A stretch of DNA of 64,000 nt from Clostridium bornimense (GCF_000577895.1 NZ_HG917869.1:558001-622000); one strand, 5' to 3'; numbered from the stretch's first letter, positions 43,736 to 53,633 are shown. The notes: a model not told the origin generated them from the letters alone. Numbers and translations: made by a program.

Positions 43736-44671
43736 CTAATTCCTTAATGTTTTTCCTGTTAATGATAAAAATACATCTTCTAACTTTATATCATCATAAG
43801 TGATTTTTTTTATTACAACACCACTACTTTCTAGTATTGATAATGCAGTAGAAAGTGTAAACTTAGAATTTATTGTTATAGATAATACATTATCTTCCTC
43901 CAAAACCTTCTCTACTCCCTCTATTCCCTTAAGTCTAACTAAAACTTCACCATTAATACCGTCTGCCTCTACTCTTATTTTATTATTTGAAGAAAATGAT
44001 GCTTTTATCTCTTCTTTATTACCATAAGCAATTTCCTTTCCTAAATCTATTATGAATACCCTTTTACAAAGTTCCTCAATCTCTTCCATATAATGAGATG
44101 TGTATAATACTGTCGTACCCCACTCTTTACATATAGTTCGTATAAAAGAAAATATATGATTCCTTGACTGTGGATCTACCCCTACTGTTGGCTCGTCCAA
44201 TATTAACACCTTAGGATGATGTAAAATTGATACTGCAATATTTAACCTTCTCTTCATGCCCCCTGAAAATTTCTTTACTTTTTTTCTTTTAGTTTCCTCA
44301 AGTCCCGTAACTCTTAATGCTTCTTTTATTCTTTCCTTTAACTCTTTCCCTCTTAATCCATATAAGGCACCAAAAAACTCTAAATTGTCATAAGCATTCA
44401 TCTCTTCTAATAATGCCAAATCTTGTGGTACATATCCTATACACTTTTTTGCCTTAATTGGATCCTGTAATATATCATATCCACATATCTTTACTGTCCC
44501 ACTATCTGGTACTAATAGTGTCGTCATTATATTTATCAGTGTAGATTTACCTGCTCCATTAGGACCTATAAATCCGAATACCTCTCCTTCTTCTACTCCA
44601 TAGCTAATATTATCTAACACCAACTTATCATTAAATCTTTTTGTTACGTTCTCTACTTCTATGATAGCCAT
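43736..44671 (-). CDS. ABC transporter ATPase (LnrL/DrrA-like)
   Basis: 311-aa ATPase: Walker A GPNGAGKST near residue 37, Q-loop YVPQD, signature KFSGGMKRRLN near 133, Walker B LILDEPTVGVDPQSRNH, switch TSHYMEE, and a C-terminal extension of about 80 aa typical of drug-export (DrrA/CcmA-type) ATPases. Its ribosome binding site AGGGGG is locked inside a 13-bp stem (44677-44723), so translation or upstream transcription is probably regulated. Third gene of the operon. Confidence 0.88.
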   Translation of the reverse strand: MAIIEVENVTKRFNDKLVLDNISYGVEEGEVFGFIGPNGAGKSTLINIMTTLLVPDSGTVKICGYDILQDPIKAKKCIGYVPQDLALLEEMNAYDNLEFFGALYGLRGKELKERIKEALRVTGLEETKRKKVKKFSGGMKRRLNIAVSILHHPKVLILDEPTVGVDPQSRNHIFSFIRTICKEWGTTVLYTSHYMEEIEELCKRVFIIDLGKEIAYGNKEEIKASFSSNNKIRVEADGINGEVLVRLKGIEGVEKVLEEDNVLSITINSKFTLSTALSILESSGVVIKKITYDDIKLEDVFLSLTGKTLRN

Positions 44672-44676
44672 AAAAA

Positions 44677-44723
44677 TACCCCCTAAAATCTTTTAATCAT
44701 ATAATAAAGTATTTTAGGGGGTA
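44677..44723 (-). promoter_or_regulatory. Hairpin that sequesters the ATPase ribosome binding site
   Basis: Perfect 13-bp arms TACCCCCTAAAAT / ATTTTAGGGGGTA with a 21-nt loop. The 3' arm on the coding strand contains AGGGGG, the only Shine-Dalgarno of the ATPase gene, followed by TATTTTT and the ATG. It may act as a translational switch or as a partial terminator between the regulatory and transporter genes. Confidence 0.65.
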
Positions 44724-44755
44724 TTACTATAACTTAAAGTCACTAAAAAAATGAC

Positions 44756-45394
44756 TTAAGTCACTATTCCATTTTTAAAAGCAAAGATAGCTATCTGTGT
44801 TCTATCTCTTAATTGTAACTTTGATAAAATATTTGTTATATTATTTTTTATCGTTCCTTCAGATAAAAAGAGCTGTTCTGCTATTTCCTTATTTGTTAAT
44901 CCTTTTCCTATTGCTTCTATTATTTTAATTTCTTTTTCAATAAGATTGTATTTATCGATATTACTTTTTATATTCCATCTATTCTCCATCATTTTTGATG
45001 CTACATCTGGATGGACAACCATATTACCTTTATAAGCAGTCTTTATACCTTCATAAATCACATCATGAGAACTATCCTTTAACATATATCCAAAAGCACC
45101 ATACTTTAATGCCTCTTCTATATATTCTTTATCCTTAAAAGTTGTAAGAATTATAACTTTTATTCTAGAAAATTGCTCTTTTATTATTCTCGTCCCCATA
45201 ACACCATCACAATCTTTCATTCTAATGTCCATAAGTACAACATCTAGATCATTAGTTTTACACACTTCTAAAGCTTCATATCCATTTTTCGCCATATCAA
45301 CCACTTCTATATCATCATATATAGAAAGCATTAGCTTAAGTCCTTCTCTTATAAGTTCTTCATCATCAACAATTAATAATTTAATCTTTTTCAA
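44756..45394 (-). CDS. NarL/FixJ-family response regulator (LnrK-like)
   Basis: 212-aa regulator: receiver with VDDEE (Asp10/11), phosphoacceptor Asp56 in VVLMDIRMKD, Thr in ILTTF, Lys in GYMLKDSS, and a LuxR-type helix-turn-helix KGLTNKEIAEQLFLSEGTIKNNITNILSKLQLRDRTQIA at about 160-198. Lies 4 nt after its kinase gene. It probably activates the downstream ABC exporter. Confidence 0.9.
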   Translation of the reverse strand: MKKIKLLIVDDEELIREGLKLMLSIYDDIEVVDMAKNGYEALEVCKTNDLDVVLMDIRMKDCDGVMGTRIIKEQFSRIKVIILTTFKDKEYIEEALKYGAFGYMLKDSSHDVIYEGIKTAYKGNMVVHPDVASKMMENRWNIKSNIDKYNLIEKEIKIIEAIGKGLTNKEIAEQLFLSEGTIKNNITNILSKLQLRDRTQIAIFAFKNGIVT

Positions 45395-45398
45395 AACA

Positions 45399-46550
45399 CT
45401 ATACCTCCACTTCTTTTGGAACGATTATTCTAACAAAAAAACCTTTTCCACTAACAGATCTCATATCTACAGTAGCCTCTATTTCCTCTGCTCTTTCTTT
45501 TATACTCTTAAGGCCAACTCCACTTTCTACTATTTTATATGTTCCAATGCCATCGTCACTAAATGAAATAATAAATTCACTATCTGTAAAATTCATTATC
45601 ACTTTAATTGTTGAAGCTTTTCCATGCTTTAAAGAATTGGACAATACTTCTTGTGTTATTCTATATAAATGATTTACTTGTTTTGTTGATAAATTCCATT
45701 GCCCTTTAGATATAATTACCTTTACTTCTATCCCTGTCATTCTTTGAAAGTTTTTACATACATCTTGTAATCTCAAAATTCCCTTATAATTTTCATATTG
45801 ATCTGACTTTAATTCCCTAACAGCCCTTTTAACATCTTGAAAACTATCATTAATAAAGCTTCTTAATTTTTTTATTGTATTCTTCATTGTACTATTCTCT
45901 TTTTCAGCTATAGCCTCCATAGCTGTCAACTGAATCATCGCCGTAGAAAGCGCATGTCCAACACTATCATGAATTTCCCTAGATATTCTATTTCTTTCCT
46001 TTAATAAAGTAATTTCTTCGATGGAATCAACATAGCCTTCCAATTCCTTGTTAACTTCAATAAGCTTTTCCTCTGAAACTCTAAGCTTATCATATAGCTT
46101 CTGCGCCTCAAGCTTTGTACTATAAAGTCTTGCTATATAACTTAATAATATGTAAAGTAATTCAATTATAATAAAGTTAATAAAGCTTGCTTCCTTATCC
46201 TTTCCAAAGGTAGCCATAATAGCAATAACAATAATTATCACCGCATATATATACTTTACTTTTTTATTATTTAGAGTAAAAATATCTATAATTACTCCAA
46301 TTAAGTATATTAAAATATATCCCCCAAACTTTAATTGTGCTAAAGGAATTAGTGCTAATTCTATCAATATAGATATTATTTTCTCTATATCACTTTTAAA
46401 ATAAAATATCCTTATATTATTATTTATAATAAATAATAATATAAAAATAATACTTACTATACTACTATTTTGACACTGAATGAATATTTGAAATAGAAGT
46501 ATACCAAAAGAAATATATCTTATAAAAATCAATTCTCTACTTTTTTCCAT
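45399..46550 (-). CDS. NarL-type sensor histidine kinase (LnrJ-like)
   Basis: About 383-aa kinase with five or six transmembrane helices in residues 10-145 and no large extracytoplasmic sensor, as in intramembrane-sensing kinases. A coiled coil leads to the HisKA_3 box RNRISREIHDSVGHALS (His about 194) and ends in an HATPase domain (ITQEVLSNSLKHGKAS, DDGIGTYKIVESGVGLKSIKERA). ATG 46550 is preferred: GGAG is 5-8 nt upstream, whereas ATG 46562 lacks one. First gene of the operon; together with the regulator it probably senses membrane or antibiotic stress. Confidence 0.87.
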   Translation of the reverse strand: MEKSRELIFIRYISFGILLFQIFIQCQNSSIVSIIFILLFIINNNIRIFYFKSDIEKIISILIELALIPLAQLKFGGYILIYLIGVIIDIFTLNNKKVKYIYAVIIIVIAIMATFGKDKEASFINFIIIELLYILLSYIARLYSTKLEAQKLYDKLRVSEEKLIEVNKELEGYVDSIEEITLLKERNRISREIHDSVGHALSTAMIQLTAMEAIAEKENSTMKNTIKKLRSFINDSFQDVKRAVRELKSDQYENYKGILRLQDVCKNFQRMTGIEVKVIISKGQWNLSTKQVNHLYRITQEVLSNSLKHGKASTIKVIMNFTDSEFIISFSDDGIGTYKIVESGVGLKSIKERAEEIEATVDMRSVSGKGFFVRIIVPKEVEV

Positions 46551-46835
46551 ACTCTTCTCCATTTTAATTTTACTTATTTGTTTTATATTTTAATAATTTC
46601 TTCATTCTTTTTCAATTACCATATATATCATTAATTTTAATATATTAGATAATCTAAACATAGTAAAATTAATTAGTATATTTGCCTAATATTCTGTATG
46701 TGTCGAAGCATTATCTAATGTAGATATTAAGTTTAGTTTAGAATATAAAAAATATTTATTATAGAATGTATAAATTATTTTACTTCTATCCATACTATAA
46801 TGGTAAAACCAAACTGAATGTAGGAGGAAACGACG

Positions 46836-46919
46836 ATGATGAATCAAAGTAACCAAAACATTCAATCCTCAGAGGCTTACGAAGGAAATGATGCTGGAGA
46901 TAAGCCACATGACACGTAA
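46836..46919 (+). CDS. Tiny ORF (27 aa) with strong ribosome binding site and two downstream hairpins
   Basis: ATG 46836 is 8 nt behind TAGGAGGA. It encodes MMNQSNQNIQSSEAYEGNDA and seven more residues (…GDKPHDT), hydrophilic, no cysteine, no membrane segment. The stop is followed at once by a perfect 12-bp hairpin and then by a terminator (46971-47020). This gene-like layout (own leader, strong start, own terminator) argues for expression of a short peptide or a small RNA with a peptide inside. Family unknown. Confidence 0.5.
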   Translation: MMNQSNQNIQSSEAYEGNDAGDKPHDT

Positions 46920-46950
46920 GGCTTATAAGACTTAATGTGTCTTATAAGCC
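46920..46950 (+). repeat. Perfect 12-bp hairpin after tiny ORF
   Basis: GGCTTATAAGAC / GTCTTATAAGCC, 7-nt loop, no T run; probably an RNA structure. Confidence 0.65.
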
Positions 46951-46970
46951 GGTAAGGTTTTATAAAAAAC

Positions 46971-47020
46971 GGACCTACTTATATATAATTATTATGTATA
47001 AGTAGGTCCATTCTTATTTT
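46971..47020 (+). terminator. Terminator after tiny ORF
   Basis: GGACCTACTTATA / TATAAGTAGGTCC stem followed by ATTCTTATTTT; may also end the minus-strand gene at 47014. Confidence 0.75.
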
Positions 47021-47301
47021 ATATTTTTATGTGTTAATTTCATAATATCACTATAATTATGAGCTGTAATTACTTCTACAGTATATAAATCATCATTGAT
47101 TTTATCAATCTTACTAATAACCTCATTTCTGAATTCAATTAAATTTTTAGTTTCATTTACTACTTCTTTAAGGTTATTTTCTACGTTACCATTACTAGAG
47201 TTAATTTTTGCAACCTCTTTCTTTATAAATGATACTTCATTCATCAATAACTCTAACTTTTTATCCATATTCTTTACTATACTTATTATGTCTTTATCCA
47301 A
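47014..47301 (-). CDS. Coiled-coil hypothetical protein
   Basis: 95-aa charged helical protein (SIVKNMDKKLELLMNEVSFIKKEVAKI … LIEFRNEVISKIDKINDDLYTVEVITAHN) predicted as one long coiled coil. No membrane segment or signal. Similar short coiled-coil proteins are common in clostridia without known role. Start ATG 47301. Confidence 0.65.
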   Translation of the reverse strand: MDKDIISIVKNMDKKLELLMNEVSFIKKEVAKINSSNGNVENNLKEVVNETKNLIEFRNEVISKIDKINDDLYTVEVITAHNYSDIMKLTHKNIK

Positions 47302-47468
47302 TTTATCACGTCCTTATCGCACAATTATACTATAAGTTTTATAAAAAGGAAATGGGACATACTCTCTATAAAACACACTTTATCCTACTTCTCTTTTAAT
47401 CTGAACCTATTCAACAAACCTTTCATAATATATATAATAAAAACAATTTATAAAAGGAGTTGATACTG

Positions 47469-48758
47469 TTGCATTCTATAAAAGATATTATATCAACTGG
47501 AACTAGTTATATAAATAATATAAATTCAAATAAGAACTTCTATGATTGCGATCCTTTACTAATTGGAATAGCAAGAAATTCTGTTCACAATAGAAATGAA
47601 TATAGAACGTTGATTAAATTTGACAACCTTCGTCTTCGTCACATTAAATCAGCATTTTTATATATTTTTTTAAACGGAGTAAGATCTAATACTCACAAAG
47701 TTACTATATAATTAAAAGAAAATATAGATGATTTTGATATTAGATCAGTTACTTGGTCAAACGCACCTAGAGTAAATCCTAATAGTGAAATTTGTTTTGA
47801 TATACGCCCAGAGGATATTGGTAAATATATAAAAATAGATATAACACCAATCATTAATAATTGGATCAAAACTAAAGAAAACTTCGGGGTTACTCTCTTC
47901 GATGATAGCAAATGTAATAATTCACTAATCCAATTTTCGTCATTAGATTCTGACAACCCACCTTATTTATCTATATGTTATGACAAAGATCATAAACCAT
48001 GCCATAAAGTTAAATGTATAACTGGACCTACAGGACCTGCTGGACGTACTGGTGCCACTGGAGCTACTGGGGCTGCTGGCGCTGTCGGTGCCACTGGACG
48101 CACTGGGGCTACTGGGGCTGCTGGCGCTGTCGGTGCCACTGGTACCACTGGGGCTACTGGTACCACTGGAGCTACTGGTGCCGCTGGCGCTATCGGTGCT
48201 ACTGGGGCTACTGGTGCCACTGGGGCTGCTTGCGCTGTCGGTGCTACTGGGGCTACTGGTGCCACTGGGGCTGCTGGTGTTAGTATCACTGGCGCTACTG
48301 GTGCTACTGGAGGACAATGTTCTTCTGTATACGGAAAATTCGGAATTACTGGTACTACTGGCGTGGATGGTTCCATTGCTGTTACTGGATCTGTTCCATT
48401 AACCAGTCCATTCCATACTGCTAATATAACTTTTAATGAAAATACAACCCCTACAATTATTGATATTCCAGGTGGATATATTTATAGTGTAAGTTGGAGT
48501 ATGACCTTAAAACCAAATTCTAATGCTTCATTTATACAAGGTGATTTAAATCTTAATAATAGTTCTATAAGCAGTATGCAATTTTTAACTAATTCATCTT
48601 CAAGTAATGGTGTTGACTTACAAAATACAACATTACTTCAAGTAGATAATGATTCAACTTTAATATTGCAATATTATGCTCATAAACAACAAAATCAACC
48701 TACAGATGTTGAAATAATATGTGCTACTGTTAATATATTCTCAGTATGCAAACTTTAA
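47469..48758 (+). pseudogene. Collagen-like surface protein with N-terminal DNRLRE-type domain, in-frame stop
   Basis: A single frame runs from TTG 47469 (AAAGGAG at 47452-47458) to 48758, broken only by TAA at 47709-47711. Residues before and after the stop form a beta-rich domain with the pattern of DNRLRE/TGFb-propeptide-like domains on clostridial spore or surface proteins (FYDCDPLLIGIARNSVHNRNEYRTLIKFD … [25 protein letters not shown]). Next comes a Gly-X-Y collagen-like stretch of about 100 residues (48024-48320), rich in GAT triplets, with one Gly replaced by Cys (TGC 48231-48233). A BclA-like C-terminal beta domain ends it. Reads as an exosporium-type filament protein, possibly phase-off. 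Confidence 0.82.
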
Positions 48759-48787
48759 TCTAGTGTCTAAATTTTATATTTAAAATA

Positions 48788-48825
48788 GAATTACCCCAAA
48801 TATATTTCTATATTTGGGGTAATTC
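48788..48825. terminator. Strong inverted repeat after collagen-like gene
   Basis: GAATTACCCCAAATATA / TATATTTGGGGTAATTC, 17-bp arms, 4-nt loop. No long T run, so terminator function is probable rather than certain. Confidence 0.65.
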
Positions 48826-48933
48826 CATACTGATTTATTCTATAAAGCGGAATGCGAAATCGATATATCGCATTATTTACTATACTATTGTTTTGTGTCA
48901 CTTTTATGACGAATTTATGAAGAATAGTAATTT

Positions 48934-49632
48934 TTAACCTGCATTTTCTATGTTTTCTTTTAAGACTATTTCTCCATCTAGTAACTTTAATATTGAATCA
49001 CCATAATAAGCTGCTGACTCTGCATGAGTTACTTGAACTATCGTAGTCCCAAATTTCTTATTTATATCTCTAAAAAGTTCCATTATACTTTCTCCTGTTT
49101 TAGAATCAAGATTTCCTATTGGCTCATCAGCTAAAATTATCTCTGGTTTAAAAAGAAGTGCTCTTGCAATAGCAACCCTTTGTTGCTGACCACCTGAAAG
49201 TTCCCTTGGCGTCATTTTACGTTTATCTTTTAATCCAACAAGATCTAAAATATTATTTAAATCTTCTTTATAGTTTTTTATCTTCTTCCCATCCATTAAT
49301 AAAGGTAATAATATATTATCCTCTATTGTAAGATTAGGTACTAAATTATAAAATTGAAAAACAAAACCTACTTCCCTACGTTTCATTTTAGCTTTTTCCT
49401 TTTCTTTAAGAGTACTTATATCTCTCCCATTTATATTTATTACTCCTGATGTTGGATTATCAAGACCTCCTAATAAATATAATAAAGTAGATTTACCACA
49501 ACCAGAAGGTCCCATTATAGATAAAAAGCTACCTTTTTTCACTGTAAAATTAAGACTCTTCAGTACTTTAACCTCATCATTTTTCCCTAATTTAAAAGAT
49601 TTATTTAAATTTTTAACTTCAATAGCATTCAT
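48934..49632 (-). CDS. ABC transporter ATPase (MacB/YtrE-like)
   Basis: 232-aa ATPase of the LolD/MacB type: Walker A GPSGCGKST near residue 40, Q-loop FQFYNLVP, signature LSGGQQQRVAIARAL near 143, Walker B IILADEPIGNLDSKTG, switch THAE. Pairs with the large FtsX permease 11 nt upstream. Last gene of the GntR-led operon; equivalent to ytrE in Bacillus subtilis ytrABCDEF. Confidence 0.9.
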   Translation of the reverse strand: MNAIEVKNLNKSFKLGKNDEVKVLKSLNFTVKKGSFLSIMGPSGCGKSTLLYLLGGLDNPTSGVININGRDISTLKEKEKAKMKRREVGFVFQFYNLVPNLTIEDNILLPLLMDGKKIKNYKEDLNNILDLVGLKDKRKMTPRELSGGQQQRVAIARALLFKPEIILADEPIGNLDSKTGESIMELFRDINKKFGTTIVQVTHAESAAYYGDSILKLLDGEIVLKENIENAG

Positions 49633-49643
49633 AGTAATACCCC

Positions 49644-52124
49644 CTATTCATATTTCATTTCATTAATAATAGAAAACTTTCTTCCTTTAAATATTGATGG
49701 TAGTATAGATAATACAATTAGTATTACAAGTCCTAATGTAAGGTTGGAAATTATTGTGAGATCTAAAGCTACTGTCATATCAAATCCTATTAATTTAATC
49801 ACATTAGTTACAAGGTTTATAGTTACATGAGCTAACGGTATCATAAATACCATTGACCAGAGTATTGTTAATAATCCTTGATAAAGTAAAAGTCTATTTT
49901 TTTGTCTTTTACTCAATCCTAATGAATGAAGCAAAGCTAAATTCTTTTTAGAATTTAAATAACATATATTCATATTATTTAATACACCAAAAGCAGCAAT
50001 CATAACAGTTATACCTGAAAAGAAACCAAGTACAGTCATCAGATTCTCATTATTCTCTATATTTTCTTGTTTTAATTCTTCTGATGTCGATACTTCAGCT
50101 AAGTAATCCCTAAGAGGTTTTTTTATTGCATCTTTAACCTTATTTGCATCACCTTTTGTGTTAGCAATAATCTCAGTACTCATATATGGATTAAATAAAT
50201 CTATTAGATCACTATTTTTCATCATCATAAAATAACCATTCCAGTATAACTTACCATCAATGACTGAAACTATTTTTACTTCACAACTTTTATCATCAAT
50301 TTTTAATTTAATAGTGTCTCCTTTATCTAAATTTAAACTTTCTGATACTGATTTTGTAATAATTACTGAAGGTTTTTTTGCTTCCTTTAAAGCCTTATAA
50401 CTTTCTTTACCTTCATTACTATCCCAAGATAAGTATTTATCATAGTTTAAATATTTATCTTCATCAATACCTATTATAGGAATCATTTCTTTATCTACTT
50501 CACTATAAGTAAAATTAACACTTTGTATAGAGTTCTTATCTATATCATCTCTATTCAAAACCTCATTAATAATCTTATCTTTACTATCTAAAATAGGAGT
50601 CCTACTAAATGAAATAGATATATCACTTTTCATATCATCATATGCTCCTGATACAACATCTTTTAAACTACTACTAACGGATGTAATAATTATTACTGAT
50701 AATATAGAAATAATTATTAGTGTTATACTATTTAATAACTCTTTTGATGTTCTTACATTATTAAAAGCTATAGCTATTATTGATGTTTTATCTCTTATAA
50801 TTTTATGAACTGCTATAGAAATTAAATCGATTATTTTTGGAATTATAAATGCTGAACCTAAAAGAATAATTAAATCCCCCGCCATCGATATATTGATACT
50901 TTCCTTAAATTGCAATACCCTACCAATTAATAATAATATAGTTCCAATAATTGCTTTTGTCCAACCTACTTTAAATGTATTATTTAAAGCACCTAGAATA
51001 ACATCTTTAATTGGTAGCTTTCTTACTTTTAATACTGGTAATAATGATGATATAACAGAAAGTCCAATTCCAAAAGCTAAAGCTACAACTATATAACTTA
51101 ATCTAAAATTAGGAGTATTAATTATCCCTTCAGCTGCAAATGGTGAAGTGGCATAGGATACTAAATATAAAATTCCATAGCCTCCAAAGAACCCTAATAT
51201 TCCTCCAAATAAACCATAAGTAAAACTTTCTAAAAATAATATTGATATTATTTTTTTCTTTGTAGCTCCTTGACTTAAAAATGTTCCTATTGTTGGCATC
51301 CTTTCTGTAACAATAAGCTTAAATGAACTACTTATAATAACGACACTAACAAGAACTACAATAGAAAGCATTACATAAAATATAGTTATTATTTGACTTA
51401 ACATGCTATCTATTATATTTTCATCAAAAGCCTTTTCAGCCTTAAAATCTTTATTAACACTATTAAATACTTTTATTGAATCTTTTAATGTCTCCTCTGT
51501 ACCTGTGGCAAAAACATTATTGTACTTATTCTTCAAATCAAATTTTTCTGATATAAATTCATATGGTACAATAATTGTAAAATTATTTTCTTGATCTTGT
51601 GATAAAGTACCTTCATTAGAATATACAGCATAAACGATAAAACCTATTTTTTCTCCATTAACTGAAATTTCTAATTTATCATTCTCTCCAATTTTAAGTT
51701 TTTCACTTATTCTTTTTGAAATTATACATTTCTCTCCATCAAAATTATCAAGAGACTTTTCACCTTTTATAAATTGATTTTTATTTATATTTACATTTTT
51801 TCTACCTTCAATAGACACTGAAGACATATCATCTTTATAAGAATAAGACCCACTTACTGTAATAGATGGATTTATGTCTTTAATACCATTTTCTTTTAGC
51901 TTATCAATACTAAAAAAGCTTTCTCCATTTTTCTCTGTAATTACAATATCTCTTCCCTCAAAAGTTTCCGTAACTTCTTTTGTAACTATATCTGTAATAA
52001 GCCCTGTCATACCGTAACTTCCTACAAATAATGCTGTACTTAAAAACACTGCCAATAATAATAGTAAAAACTTACCCTTTTTCTCAGTCATTGATTTTAA
52101 GACAAATTTCAAAAAAACCTTCAT
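49644..52124 (-). CDS. FtsX-like permease (YtrF/MacB-type)
   Basis: 826-aa membrane protein. N-terminal helix about 17-40, extracytoplasmic MacB-like domain to about 235, three helices with an FtsX block (245-375), a pair of helices near 390-430, a second outer domain (about 500-690), and a C-terminal FtsX block (FFSGITVMIAAFGVLNNMNICYLNSKKNLALLHSLGLSKRQ) with three helices. Type VII (mechanotransmission) exporters of this shape act in antimicrobial peptide resistance or lipoprotein handling. Works with the ATPase at 48934. Confidence 0.88.
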   Translation of the reverse strand: MKVFLKFVLKSMTEKKGKFLLLLLAVFLSTALFVGSYGMTGLITDIVTKEVTETFEGRDIVITEKNGESFFSIDKLKENGIKDINPSITVSGSYSYKDDMSSVSIEGRKNVNINKNQFIKGEKSLDNFDGEKCIISKRISEKLKIGENDKLEISVNGEKIGFIVYAVYSNEGTLSQDQENNFTIIVPYEFISEKFDLKNKYNNVFATGTEETLKDSIKVFNSVNKDFKAEKAFDENIIDSMLSQIITIFYVMLSIVVLVSVVIISSSFKLIVTERMPTIGTFLSQGATKKKIISILFLESFTYGLFGGILGFFGGYGILYLVSYATSPFAAEGIINTPNFRLSYIVVALAFGIGLSVISSLLPVLKVRKLPIKDVILGALNNTFKVGWTKAIIGTILLLIGRVLQFKESINISMAGDLIILLGSAFIIPKIIDLISIAVHKIIRDKTSIIAIAFNNVRTSKELLNSITLIIISILSVIIITSVSSSLKDVVSGAYDDMKSDISISFSRTPILDSKDKIINEVLNRDDIDKNSIQSVNFTYSEVDKEMIPIIGIDEDKYLNYDKYLSWDSNEGKESYKALKEAKKPSVIITKSVSESLNLDKGDTIKLKIDDKSCEVKIVSVIDGKLYWNGYFMMMKNSDLIDLFNPYMSTEIIANTKGDANKVKDAIKKPLRDYLAEVSTSEELKQENIENNENLMTVLGFFSGITVMIAAFGVLNNMNICYLNSKKNLALLHSLGLSKRQKNRLLLYQGLLTILWSMVFMIPLAHVTINLVTNVIKLIGFDMTVALDLTIISNLTLGLVILIVLSILPSIFKGRKFSIINEMKYE

Positions 52125-52140
52125 ATAACCCTCCTAAATT

Positions 52141-52932
52141 CTAGTTTGTGACTTTTATTTCTCCTACACTATTATCAAGATCGAAAGTATATTTATTTGT
52201 ATCAGAAATTTTAGCATCGATATTACTATAACCAACTCCAGAAGAACTTTTTATTTTTACCGGAGCATTTTCTGGTATCCTTATAGTTACATCTCCAACA
52301 CCTCCATCGTATACTAGATTTCCATTTACCTCTTCAATATTAATATCACAGTCTCCAGTTCCACTTCCTATATTCATATTTTCAGGTGACTTATTTAAAT
52401 TTAATCTTATATCTCCTACCCCAGAATTCAAAGTTAAATCCTTTGCATTTATATTATAAATATCTAAGTCGCCAGTTCCACCTTCAAGAGATAAATTTTC
52501 ACAACTTATCTCTTCCAACTTAATATCACCAACACCATTTTCAAAATATATATCTCCTTTATATTCTTTAGGAATATATATTTCTATCTTTCTACTATAG
52601 TTATTTGTACCCAATTTCTTTCCTGACTTTTTTTCTTCAATATTTAAATTCTTATCTTCTTTTTTCATAATGACTTCACCATTTAATGTAGTACTATTTT
52701 TAACTATTAGTCTAACATTATTTTCATCAAAACTTTTGCATTGTACATCTGCCAATTGAATGTTTATATTAATATTATCAATATCCTCTAATGATAATGT
52801 TTCATCTTTATCTAATTCCGAATTCTTATGGGCAATTTTATTTCTGGGCTCTATACCTACTTTAACAGCACAACTAGTTAATGTTAATGCTAATATTACA
52901 CCTATAAAAATTGATACAATTCTTTTTTTCAT
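52141..52932 (-). CDS. DUF4097-type lipoprotein
   Basis: About 263-aa lipoprotein: signal with lipobox LTLTSCAVK (Cys near residue 22), then a repetitive beta-helix region with GVGDIKLEEISCENLSLEGGTGDLDIYN-type turns recurring about every 20-22 residues, matching the DUF4097 adhesin-like beta strand repeat family. ATG 52932 is preferred (GGGGGAAAATGTT upstream). Lies between an ABC-2 permease and the FtsX protein in the operon; probably an extracytoplasmic partner, role unknown. Confidence 0.83.
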   Translation of the reverse strand: MKKRIVSIFIGVILALTLTSCAVKVGIEPRNKIAHKNSELDKDETLSLEDIDNININIQLADVQCKSFDENNVRLIVKNSTTLNGEVIMKKEDKNLNIEEKKSGKKLGTNNYSRKIEIYIPKEYKGDIYFENGVGDIKLEEISCENLSLEGGTGDLDIYNINAKDLTLNSGVGDIRLNLNKSPENMNIGSGTGDCDINIEEVNGNLVYDGGVGDVTIRIPENAPVKIKSSSGVGYSNIDAKISDTNKYTFDLDNSVGEIKVTN

Positions 52933-52950
52933 AACATTTTCCCCCATGCA

Positions 52951-53622
52951 TTAATTTATATCTAATTTTAATTTTAATAATTTTGTTGATATTACCATAA
53001 GAGCAGTTATTAATGTTATTGCAGCTATAGAAAATAAAATATCAATTTCAACTGATCCTATCTTTAAATATATATACGGCAAAAATATTAAAACTTTATC
53101 AATAATCCACGCAGCTGCTGAAGGCAGTATGATTGATGTTATTACAACTAAAACAACTACTATGCCATCATTAGAAATATATGATCCATATACAATAATA
53201 AAAGAACAAATGATAATATACATTACTGTAAACGAACCTAAAAGAGAAAGTCCTGTAATAAAAATTTCACTTTCCAATTTTACATTTCCAATAAAAGCTA
53301 TAAAAGATATCGTTGCAACTATAATTATTTGAACTACCATATGCAATATATATTTGGCACTTAAAAACTCCCAAGCCTTTATCGGCGTTATAAATAATAG
53401 TCTACCTTGCCCCTTAGAAATTTCATTACAAAATTCAATAATTAAAAAAATAAATACTACTGTTGTAATTATAGACATAAAGGTGATTAAATCTGCACCT
53501 AAAGGACAATTGAAAATAAATATATCTAATATTGCTAAAACAAATAATATACTTAACAATAAAGCATAAAAAATTTTATAACTTCTTAAACTAAACCATA
53601 AAATATTTTTTATATTTTTCAT
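52951..53622 (-). CDS. ABC-2 type permease (YtrC/D-like)
   Basis: 223-aa protein with six transmembrane helices and a charged N-terminus, in the ABC-2 permease pattern without a large outer domain (LLFVLAILDIFIF … FITGLSLLGSFTVMYIIICSFIIVYGSYISNDG). Partner of the ATPase 11 nt upstream. Substrate unknown. Confidence 0.8.
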   Translation of the reverse strand: MKNIKNILWFSLRSYKIFYALLLSILFVLAILDIFIFNCPLGADLITFMSIITTVVFIFLIIEFCNEISKGQGRLLFITPIKAWEFLSAKYILHMVVQIIIVATISFIAFIGNVKLESEIFITGLSLLGSFTVMYIIICSFIIVYGSYISNDGIVVVLVVITSIILPSAAAWIIDKVLIFLPYIYLKIGSVEIDILFSIAAITLITALMVISTKLLKLKLDIN

Positions 53623-53633
53623 CTATTACTCAC

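Noticed and set aside
48014-48402. Long open frames on both strands across the GAT-rich collagen repeat
   Set aside because: They are by-products of the low-complexity 9-nt repeat in other frames; only the Gly-X-Y frame has matching domains on both sides.
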